Below, piece by piece: positions 1 to 8,162 of a stretch of DNA of 13,385 nt. Numbering within the stretch: position 1 is the first letter of the stretch; every line of letters starts with the position of its first letter. Under the pieces are notes generated by a model. The model saw nothing but the letters and a program-made list of their open reading frames with translations, was not told the origin of the DNA and did no database searches. Source of the DNA: Terana coerulea. Its lineage: Eukaryota > Basidiomycota > Agaricomycetes > Polyporales > Phanerochaetaceae. The stretch spans positions 1-13,385 of the forward strand of contig JAKOGH010001101.1 of assembly GCA_024811115.1 (NCBI GenBank). The letters run 5' to 3'. The translations under genes and the position numbers were made by a program.

Positions 1-370
1 AAAGGTTTTCGAGCCAATATTACATTGACTTGCGTTCGCAAACCTGGGCTTGCTGTCAACACCAGAAGGCTCATAGCCTAACTACCCGAAGGTAAGTCAC
101 ACAGAATGTTGCTCCATGCTATACAGCGCAGCGAGCACCTCTTACGCCGAGTGCATCGGTAAGATTAGCATGCTGCCATAATGGCAGCCCACAGCCTAAG
201 CCATGGTGCTTCAACGATACAGAGCATAGTCCCTGACAGCGACTAGCTCATAGCCTTAGCTCTTTGCAGAACAGTGGCAAGATCCCCCAGAACCCAAATA
301 GCAACAGTGTTCATTTCGACGCACTGTGCATAACGATTTCGTGACACCGCACAACATTGCAACAAAGGTC

Positions 371-403
371 CTGCTTGTTGCCCTTAACAGCAACAACAAG
401 CAG
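371..403. repeat. Short perfect hairpin
   Basis: CTGCTTGTTG at 371-380 is the exact reverse complement of CAACAAGCAG at 394-403, giving a 10-bp stem with a 13-nt loop. There is no gene next to it for it to terminate. It could be a remnant of a transposon end or a chance palindrome. Confidence 0.5.
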
Positions 404-969
404 CAGAATAGACTCAACAAACTATCACAAAACTACAATACTCACCTGCTGGGATGACTTGAAATAGGTGAAAGCAGAGGGCTTGAGTAGAGCTAGTAGA
501 GTGGATATGAATCAACGATGTTGTCGAGTCCCACAGCCCACAGACCAGCCTCCCTATATACATGTGTAGAGGGACCCCGACACCATCTAAGACCTCCAAT
601 ACCATGTGCTGACTAATACAGGTTGGTGATCCATGACTAAGGCTTCAAAGCATACCGCTCTAACTCCCTTATCGATCCTGACCTAGCTATCATGCTAACA
701 TCAATACTATCTAGATGTCCTAATCTAGCTACTCGGGACACTACCGTACACGATGTCATAGTGACTTCATAGTGAGGTCATTGTTTGAACGAATCCAGAA
801 CTGAGTCCATGATCCTGTCCGTATGAGGCATATCCCTGCTAACCATGCGTCCGTCGCATGGCCAATGATCAGCATCTTGTAACGCTGTTGTGACGACTGG
901 GTAACACGTCCCGTGACTTGATGTTACACCTAAGCGCTGTGTACTAGCGCTGAGGGAAATTTGCGACAC

Positions 970-1150
970 AAACTGGTTAAAGACTGCCTCTTGGTCTCGG
1001 ACCAGTCTCACCAGTCAAGCGACTACAAAAAGAGGACTGCAGTCCTACTAACACTGGTCTTGGGCCAGTTTTATATTTACAGCCCTCTTTCTTAGCAGCC
1101 CTGGTCCTGGTTCTAAAAATAGCAAAAGCACTCAGACTGCACCAGTTTTA
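970..1150. repeat. Cluster of CTGG/CCAG inverted motifs around a 14-bp palindrome
   Basis: AGGACTGCAGTCCT at 1033-1046 is a perfect 14-bp palindrome. Around it are imperfect inverted pairs: GGTC..GACC near 993-1003 and ACTGG..CCAGT at 1053-1069. Further CTGG or CCAG copies lie near 972, 1104 and 1141. This may be the subterminal part of a degraded DNA transposon. No open frame accompanies it, and the assignment to an element is inference. Confidence 0.35.
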
Positions 1151-1260
1151 AAACACTATAATTCGTGCATTATAGAGCATATTAACTACAGTGTATATTA
1201 TGCCTGTCTTGAGCCGGAATTGGCTAAAAAGCTCTAATTCCAGTCCCCGCCAAAATCGCA

Positions 1261-1371
1261 GAGTGCCGCCCCATTTTGAGGTGTTTATTGTGGTATTTAT
1301 TGCGCTAATATGCTCTTATGCCGCCTCTTGCGTATTGCCGAACGCACCTTGGCAGTTTGTTGGCGGCACTC
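1261..1371. repeat. 10-bp perfect inverted repeat with 91-bp spacer
   Basis: GAGTGCCGCC at 1261-1270 pairs exactly with GGCGGCACTC at 1362-1371. The local sequence is GC-richer than its surroundings. The size would suit a very small non-autonomous element, but no target-site duplication is obvious and the match is short enough to be chance. Confidence 0.3.
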
Positions 1372-1658
1372 AGAGCTGAAGATGAGTGACATGAGCTCCC
1401 ATGTGACGATCATCACACCCATGAATGTTTGACATGGACAAACAAGCAACGAAATTTCGGCAGCTGTCGTTTGTTATGCAAAACACTGTAATGTTTTCCT
1501 TTTGGACCATTTGTTGCAACTCGAAATTGAGCTTTGCCCAAAGTGCAATAGCTCGTAGCTCTCATATACCAAAAGGGCAAGAATGAGACGCGGAGGGCGC
1601 CAGCCCCCAAGACGGCAGAGGAGAGCAGGGATTAACAGTATTACACAAGATTTGGACT

Positions 1659-2150
1659 ATCATCAGCGGAACCAAGAATAATCCCTGATGCGGTGAAACA
1701 CGGTGGTTTGAAACAAAATGGCCAGCATAAGTCACACACATTAATTAGATATTCCTTTGGGAGATATATCCCTTAAATGAACGCGTAAATCACTCGACTA
1801 ACTCTATATCCTTCCCCATAACTCACAGAGCTTTATTCTGAGATTAAATCCCTTATATCTCTCGTAGCTTTTCCGGATTTATAATGGGCACATTACTTGT
1901 AGGCAATAAGATAAATTGACGAAATAAAATAAAAACAAGTCGCACATATATCTAGCATGACCTAGGTGGATTTTAGAATACATCCACAGGATGTATTGTT
2001 GGATATATTCCACCTAACGAGTGAGAGAGATTGAGGACATATGGTTGATAAGTAAGATAAAGAACTAGATATATTCATCATAAATCACGCACATATCTCC
2101 AGTACAACTAGTCAGACACTTGAAACAAAGATGTCTGCAAAAGATAGTTA
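1659..2150 (+). repeat. Left arm of the foldback element
   Basis: This arm matches the reverse complement of 2535-3056 in the same order throughout. The inner end is marked by a CAGACACTT..AGATGTCTGC block (about 2113-2140) that recurs inverted near 2545-2573. The outer end is marked by a GCGGAACC-like block near 1665. Confidence 0.7.
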
Positions 2151-2534
2151 GTTGCATTCAATATAAGCCTTTCCACTATGGACACTAAACATGCAATGCA
2201 CATTAGTAGATTCACATACAATCAACTTTTGTATACTTTGCACAATGGCGGTGTATTTCAGAACTTTGTTGCCTGAGTTAACGGCCTCGGCCGATTGCGC
2301 TGTTTGACGTTGGCTAGCATTAGCATTGTCAATCGAGTCCCCACGCATAAACACGTAAGTGCTGACCATGGTTAACTTGCAGTGAAGTTCTACGAATACG
2401 CATCAGTGCAATGTATCAAAAGTTCAAGATAGTCCTTACTGGATTTGCAGTTGTATTTGAATATACCAATGTGCATACTAGTAAGTTCATTGTTAGTAAT
2501 CAAAACTCTCATATTAAATGAGTCTATGTCTAAC

Positions 2535-3056
2535 TACTACATTCAGCAGACATCTATGTTTCTAAGTGTCTGAGGTCCTGCTATTTATCCTGGAGATACG
2601 TGGTATGTGATTTATGATGAATATATCTGCGTTTTTATCTTACTTATGTCAGCCATGTGTCCTTGATATCTCTCACTGAGTTAGGTGGAATATATTGCCA
2701 CAATAAATCCTGTGGATATGTTCTGAAGACCTCTGTTTATTTCATACGATACACGTACAGCTTGTTTTGTATTTGTCCAAGGAATTTATCTTGTTGCTTA
2801 CAAGTAATGTGCCCATTATAAATCCACGGAACGGCTACGAGAGATACAAGGGATTTATTGTCAGAATAAAGCTCTATGAGTTATCAGGAAAGGATACAGA
2901 GTTAGGTGCGCAGATTTATGTGTTCATTTAAGTTGTATATCTCCTGAAATGGAATATTTAATCAATCTGCGTAACTTATGCTGGCCATTTTGTTTCGGAC
3001 TCCCACGTGTTGACACAATAAATCCCCAGGATTTATCTCTTGGGTTCCGCAGTGTA
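2535..3056 (-). repeat. Right arm of the foldback element
   Basis: This arm is the inverted copy of the left arm. It also carries an iterated core, AATAAATCC or its complement GGATTTATT, at 2702-2710, 2851-2859 and 3017-3025, with a partial copy at 3029-3036. Each copy is beside a short dyad such as AATAAATCC-CCA-GGATTTAT at 3017-3036. The left arm has only degenerate versions (near 1843 and 1989). Confidence 0.7.
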
Positions 3057-3151
3057 TCAGAAACTATGAGAACCTGCTGGGAAATTAACACCAAGTGCAG
3101 TCCATTATGCAAGGTGCTGTAATGAGCAAGTCTATATTTTAACGGAGAAAG

Positions 3152-4358
3152 CTATTGGTTCCATGACAAGTCACCTTCTGGCTTGCGCCTAGGAGGAACA
3201 TCATCCCATTGCCCGAACTCCCAATCATCGCGATCATGCTGGCGTAGAGCATCTTGCTTCCACCTCTCCGACCCCGTAGTCCATCTTTTCTCTTGCTTGT
3301 CGTGTTGCGGCGTTCCCCTCTTCAGATCAGGGTCCGAGGCAAGCTGCTCAATGCGAGCGACCAATGCCCAAACCTCTCCGCTGTTCAGCGAAGTATCCTC
3401 CTCCCAGAGATTCCTTCCTCCGACCTCCTGTCGCACCTTCTCGGACAGGCTCCTTGTCTTGTTGTCCATCTCGACCCCGTTCACGCGCATCTCTTCGAGC
3501 GCATCGCATACTCCACGGACGTCACGGAAGCATTTCCAGCGTGTCTCAATGAGCTCGTTGTACGCCGGAGTTGTACATCCGAATACATACGACGCGACAG
3601 ACAAATGTCGCGCGTGGTCGAAGATTGAGAGGGCAAGGTATGGATCCTTGTACTGGTCTCGGAAGGTACGCATAAGAGCGGCAATGAGATGGGGATACGA
3701 TGGTGGTTGAAGATCAACTGTTTGGGGCAAAGAGGAGGCTATGCTAGAGCTCATAGCTTTTCGCGCTGCTTCTTCATACCGTTGGGACTCGCCAAATACC
3801 TCGCGCATGGCCCAGTCCAGGAGTTGCTGATCATTTTCACAGCGGATCATCTGTTCTGTCTTTCGATCAAGTTCCTGGTCGGCCTCACTGGTCCATGTAA
3901 CATTTCTGGAAAGCTGCCGGAGGTTGACAGCCAAGTCATTGATCTCCTGCGAGTGACCTTGGCCGACGCCGGAGGTCGACACGTGCGGTATCTGAGTCGC
4001 ACTATTGCTAGCGGTTTTCAATTTCTTCTGTGTTTCGACGGTGTCGAATATCAGGTTAAACATCTCGTCGAATGCGTGGGTTTCTCGAGCGGTCATGTTG
4101 TAGCGTCGTGCCGACTGGTCCTTTCGATGGGAAGAGGAGCTTGCTAGAAGACCTCGAGATGAGACATCTATGTCTTTGAAGACGTGATCCCACCCTGATT
4201 CCTCTGAGTCGAAGAGCGGCTTGCTGGCATAGCTGCGTCTAACGTTGTTCCACACAGTCTGTTCTGGAGGAGTTGAGTTATTACACCAATGCATGCTATA
4301 ACGAGTCCCTACTGTTGGATGAAGCCGCCAGCGTTTTCAACGTCCACTTGGCAAGCAT
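3152..4358 (-). CDS. Mtf2-like C-terminal-domain protein, mitochondrial
   Basis: This is a homologue of the fungal Mtf2 (Nam1) family. Yeast Mtf2 acts in mitochondria, where it helps couple transcription by the mitochondrial RNA polymerase to RNA processing and translation. There are two exons: 4358-4313 and 4263-3152, joined over a 49-nt GTAGGG..CAG intron, giving 385 residues with no frame break. Splicing replaces a weaker in-frame ATG at 4294 with a start that adds a basic, hydroxylated N-terminus (residues about 1-30: KWTLKTL, NNVRRSYASK), as expected of a mitochondrial presequence. The N-terminal half is polar and probably disordered. The conserved block is at about residues 205-300 (LIAALMRTFRDQYKDPYLAL, then the HLSVASYVFGCTTPAYNEL and CDALEEMRVNGV motifs). 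The C-terminal tail is charged and Trp-rich. The gene is divergent from RGP1 with 133 bp between start codons. Family assignment is by recognition of the conserved block, so it is good but not certain. Confidence 0.85.
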
Positions 4359-4491
4359 GGCGTGCACAAACTCGATGGAAGAGGGCTTTCTAGCTGCTGC
4401 AAGCTTGGTGCAAGGCGGAGAAGATGACGGTTGACGGAAGGCAGCGCCGAGCGGCTAAACGTTGTACTTGCTTTCCGAACCCCTTCATGTT
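4359..4491. promoter_or_regulatory. Divergent promoter between the Mtf2-like gene and RGP1
   Basis: Only 133 bp separate the two start codons, so both promoters and both 5' leaders must share this space or extend into the genes. No convincing TATA box is seen. A direct repeat TGACGG-T-TGACGG lies at 4425-4437. Two ATGs out of frame with RGP1 occur upstream of its start, at 4424 and 4487, and share one 37-codon frame that overlaps the RGP1 start and ends at 4537. If they lie in the leader, they would reduce RGP1 translation. Confidence 0.6.
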
Positions 4492-7400
4492 ATGGCCGAG
4501 TCGACTGTGGTGGACGAAGCAGTCCGTGTCACTGTAACTCCCTCTCAAGCCTCGTACTTCGCTGGCGATGTCTTCACAGTTACCATTACCATCACGAATG
4601 TCCGCGCACCGCAGGCCACCCTACCGTCCAAGTCAGCTTCTCATGGCCATAGACGAGGAGCACACTCGGTTAGCTACGTCCCCATGGCGCGTCCTCCGAC
4701 ATCTCCTGGTATCCGAACTGCTTTGCCAATCGCACCAACAAACCAATCCGGGGGCCTGCCACTTCTGTGGTCAGACGCGGACTTGTAGGGAAACCACGGC
4801 ACACGAAAGGGATGGACGAGCTGTCTCGGACAGTTGACCCTGCAAGACGACGGCTCATTCTCACGAAATCTCTATCGGTCTCCCTCCCGCCGCAAAATAA
4901 TTACGCGAATGGGGACGATTGGAAGGCGCGGTCACCTATACGCGCATTAAGGACTCTGGAGTCGACTTTACCCTGTGAGTACTCTTGCGTGTCCAATACC
5001 TTGCAGCCATTAAGAGCTCGACAGCTCCAGCTTCGCCACGTGCACCTTCTCCTCTGTCCCGCTCGTCAACTTTGCCTACGAATCACCCGCACGCGCGCAA
5101 ACAATCCCTGATGGACGGTCAGGTGCAGGTGCAAAACCTGCTTACGCCAGAACACGTCCCGCCAATCCTCACGCCGAACCCCTCTGTCTCGACGTTTTCT
5201 CTGGCCCTTGATCCAATTACAGAAGGCCTTTCATCACCTATGTTTCCTGATACGCCTGTGGGTCCATCCCCAATCTTGCCGGATCCTTGGGCTGGGATAA
5301 ATGGGCAAATGCCCCCGTGTCGTCTGCTTCATATCCACTGAAGCCAAATGGTGTGTCTCCCAGCGCCAGGCCGCACGGAGGGTATGGACGGAAGCCACCG
5401 CATCTTGACGTTCTTCCAATCACTCGCAATGCGGCTCCCCAGGTCATTATCCCATGACTGCAGGCGTTGGACGCTTCTCTGTTCCGAACACTGAACTTAT
5501 CCTGTACTCCTATGCTCAACTCCTTGGTACTCTAGCGTTACTTCCCACTGCGGACCCCCTCTCTCGAATGAACAGTCTCGGAGTCTACATACACTGCGAC
5601 GCGAGCTGCAAAGCACCAAAGCGGTAGGTGGCGGAAACATGAATATCGCTACGAACAATGCCAAGACACCGGCGGGAAATGGCACCCGACGCCCACCTCA
5701 CACACGCTCCGCTTCCCTTTCCTCTGGACTATTATCTCTCCTTTCGCCGTCTTCTCTCATACCTGAATCTCCACCCCCATCTCCACAGCGGCGAAGTACA
5801 TCTCATCATGCTCGCTCCCCTTCCGTCTTTTCCGGGTTTTTCTCGACGGCTGCAAGTCAAAGTAGCGAGCTAGACGAAATGGAGAGCACCACTCCATCTA
5901 CTGTTCAAGACACCAGTGGGAAATCAGAATCGGCACTGCCGACTTTGATGTTCCTCCCACTATGCTTGCTGTTGATTTGAGTCTCGAACCTGGGAAGTCT
6001 CGAAGCTGTGAGTTGGGTTGTTCTTGTCGTGCAGATGCATCTGCTTATACTGACTTGATAGACTTATATACTATTCAGCTACCAAGGAATTTACCACCGA
6101 CTCACCGTGGAAGAAGTTTACGATTCCAGTACGAGTTTGTGCTGGGCATCTGCCGATCGCCCTCGTCAAACGGAGCAGCTAACAGCCGCGTAATGAAGGT
6201 CCCTATTCGTATCTATAACTATGTAACAAGTAGGTTAAGTGTCCGCCACTACGTCCCCAGGGTCCCGCTTATTCATCTCTTGCATAGTCAGCCGCGCTCC
6301 CATACCGTACGATTTACGTTGGCCGGTAATTTCCCGACCACATCGCCGCAATGCCAAAGTTACTGTGTTAGAAACCCACGGGCCGGCCGAAAGTCGATTC
6401 CAGCGCACTGATCCCTTCGGTCAGTCATATCTGCCATTATAGCGGGATGGTATTTACGAGGAAGCGGTTATCCAGACGATGCTTCCTACCATGATCCAGA
6501 TGACCTGCGTGCGTATGCTCGAAATCTACTCACCGCAAGACAAGAGTATGGCGTTGGCCTACACTTGCCCAGGGACGCCGCTGGCAACTCTACATTTCGA
6601 AGTGATCGGGAGCAAGACGAGGAGGAGCCTGGTTGTCGCGAATCCATCGAGATTTTGACTCGGACTCCAAAGCAATGTACGTCCTTGGCATTTGCCATAT
6701 TGTCGAGCTACGCACCGTTGGTGAACAATTCCTTCCGTTTACAGTGTCTTTCGACGTGCACAAAGATGGTCTCAAAGTTGCGATTCTTACCTTGACAAAA
6801 GCATCGTACCGCTTAGAGAGACTATTCTCGGGGTAGTGGATTTTAACGACAGATCCAGCAGAGTAAAGGTGCTAAAGGTGCGAGATACGCTTTTTAATCT
6901 TACGGGATACACTAAAATAGCTGTTGTTTATTTAGTTGTCTGCCTATCTGGAATCTCACGAGACTTTGCCACCTAGCATCTCATCCGCCACTGCAAGTGT
7001 CGCAGCTCAGACGCGTCGTACGCACGCTGAGGGGCATTGTTCGTTTGTCGCCTCCACTTCGCGGACTACATTCTCCTTGGACGTACCGTCAGATGCCAGC
7101 CCTTGCTTTCAGGTCGCTGTTTCAAGCTCGTCGCCTGGGGCGCCGTCTTCGGGAGCCGGCGGTCTGGAGTGGAAAGTGAGAATCTGCTTCTTCGTCGCCG
7201 TTGCTTCGCCAGAGTCGCGCGTCGGTGAAGAGGGAGTTCGTCTCCGGCATATGACTAGGGATGGTCCACGAGGCGAGTGGGGCATGTCATGGCGGGCCTC
7301 CATGTCCATATCTCCGTCTGAGCGACCGTCGCCCCTGCTCACTGCTAACGGCACTGTGCTCGCTAGTCAACAGACTCAGTCCTGGTCGTCTTTCCTCTCA

Positions 7401-7598
7401 AGCGCGTTTCTGGGATCCTCGGAACCGGCGAACAACTTCCATGACGGAGACGAGGACCTGGAGGCTGAAGACGATGACTTTGAGGCCGAGAAAGAGTGGA
7501 AGGAGGTCAAGGCAGAGATGGTGGAATGCGAAGTGCCCATCCAGGTGTGGCCGGGCAACACGGCATTCAAAGCGAGTGAGGTCACTTTCGAGGTCTAG
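4492..7598 (+). CDS. RGP1: Rgp1 homologue, Ric1-Rgp1 Golgi Rab GEF subunit (frame broken by single-base losses)
   Basis: Rgp1 pairs with Ric1 to form the guanine-nucleotide exchange factor that activates Ypt6/Rab6 for retrograde traffic into the Golgi. Exons are 4492-6007, 6062-6229, 6288-6676, 6745-6877 and 6936-7598, with introns of 54, 58, 68 and 58 nt, all GT..AG. Conserved stretches in order: an N-terminal beta-rich segment (VRVTVTPSQASYFAGDVFTV), the RRRLILTKSLSVSLPP block near 4842-4890, a long Ser/Pro-rich low-complexity region, TELILYSYAQLLGTL near 5490, AVDLSLEPGKSRS near 5965, the Rgp1 core LPRNLPPTHRGRSLRFQYEF near 6082, SIEILTRTP near 6645, and a C-terminal beta-sandwich (exon 5, intact). 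The frame is lost eight times, near 4755, 4925, 5300, 5443, 5572, 5948, 6422 and 6816. Each loss is consistent with one missing base, and restoring all eight gives consistent intron phases and about 958 residues. An in-frame TGA at 4976 also remains. Assembly error is favoured; a pseudogene is possible. Confidence 0.85.
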
Positions 7599-8162
7599 GC
7601 GGTGCGTCAAGCTCGGGAACACCGGTTAATGAATGCTGGCTGATGACGCCCGACCACAGTATTTAGCAGGTGATGGGCGATGGGGTCACGCGGGGTAGTC
7701 ATAGAGTAGATACGTTGGGTCCCAGAGGCTATTATCCTCTTATTTCGCTTGGTTTTAGACCACGTTTGCGCTACAAACTACCGGTGTGAGTGTCGAGAGA
7801 GCAAGGCGAGGGATGTATGATCGGCGCGGAGGCCGCTGTTTGAAGTTGAGACCATGTCGGCGCTAGTTTGGCGGGGCTCTCATACCCGTTCTGTTGAGCA
7901 AGTGCCGGAGCCAGAGTCCGTCACCTGCCCAGGCATCATGCTCAGAGTCTCATTCAATTCAGAGCACTAGCCCCTTCTTCTCGACCACCATCTTCGCCCA
8001 GGAGGATCTTAATATTTCGCACACTCCTCTCCCTCCTTTCATCGCTTTCCCCGCCTTATTTCATTCCGCTTTGCTCGCCCTGCACGGCCACGGCCTCCTA
8101 GACTGCGCTACTCCTCCATCCTAGAATCGCAATAACGGATTAGATTCACGAACAGATACGGT
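7599..8162 (+). other. RGP1-PSP1 intergenic region and unresolved 5' part of the PSP1 gene
   Basis: This holds the 3' end of RGP1 and the promoter of the next gene. From about 7850 the base use becomes coding-like and CT/Ser/Pro-rich. An ATG in good context (GACCATGTCG, at 7854) opens 38 codons before a stop at 7968. A different frame stays open from 7894 to 8124. Neither joins cleanly to the downstream frame, so this is either leader with an unspotted intron or the true N-terminus broken by missing bases like those found further along. No RNA gene was seen. Confidence 0.4.

Larger units (their letters stand above)
1..1658. other. Gene-free AT-leaning stretch
   Basis: I see no supportable gene here. 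Open frames are short (under 80 codons), begin at arbitrary points and resemble no family I recognise. No tRNA-like or rRNA-like segment was recognised. The region holds short palindromes at 371-403, 1033-1046 and 1261-1371, and a cluster of CTGG/CCAG inverted motifs at about 970-1150. Together with the adjoining foldback repeat, this suggests intergenic DNA built from old, degraded mobile-element pieces. Confidence 0.6.
1659..3056. mobile_element. Foldback (MITE-like) element with about 500-bp inverted arms
   Basis: The left arm (about 1659-2150) and the right arm (about 2535-3056) are reverse complements over almost their full length, with scattered substitutions and small indels. The best block is 1878-1917 against the complement of 2783-2822, which I count as 38 of 40 identical. 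Other clear shared blocks are the AAACAAAATGGCCAGCATAAG segment near 1711, the AGAGCTTTATTCTGA segment near 1827, TATATTCCACCTAAC near 2004 and ATATTCATCATAAATCAC near 2070. The spacer (2151-2534) has no recognisable coding content and no transposase is present. It is either one non-autonomous foldback element or two related elements inserted head to head. The divergence suggests an old event. Outer ends are approximate and I could not identify a target-site duplication. Confidence 0.75.

Noticed and set aside
414..605. Minus-strand 63-codon frame with a GTGAGT donor-like site near its end
   Set aside because: One splice-like site and one short frame are not enough; no partner exon or recognisable protein was found on that strand.
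778..1011. Minus-strand 77-codon frame
   Set aside because: Composition is not protein-like and no motif is recognised; it lies in repeat-bearing intergenic DNA.
2148..2369. Minus-strand 73-codon frame in the foldback spacer
   Set aside because: It is short, resembles no transposase or other family, and overlaps the arm boundary.
3183..4147. Plus-strand open frames of 124-175 codons opposite the Mtf2-like gene
   Set aside because: They are antisense to an intact, recognisable 385-residue gene, have low-complexity shadow-like composition and match no family I know.
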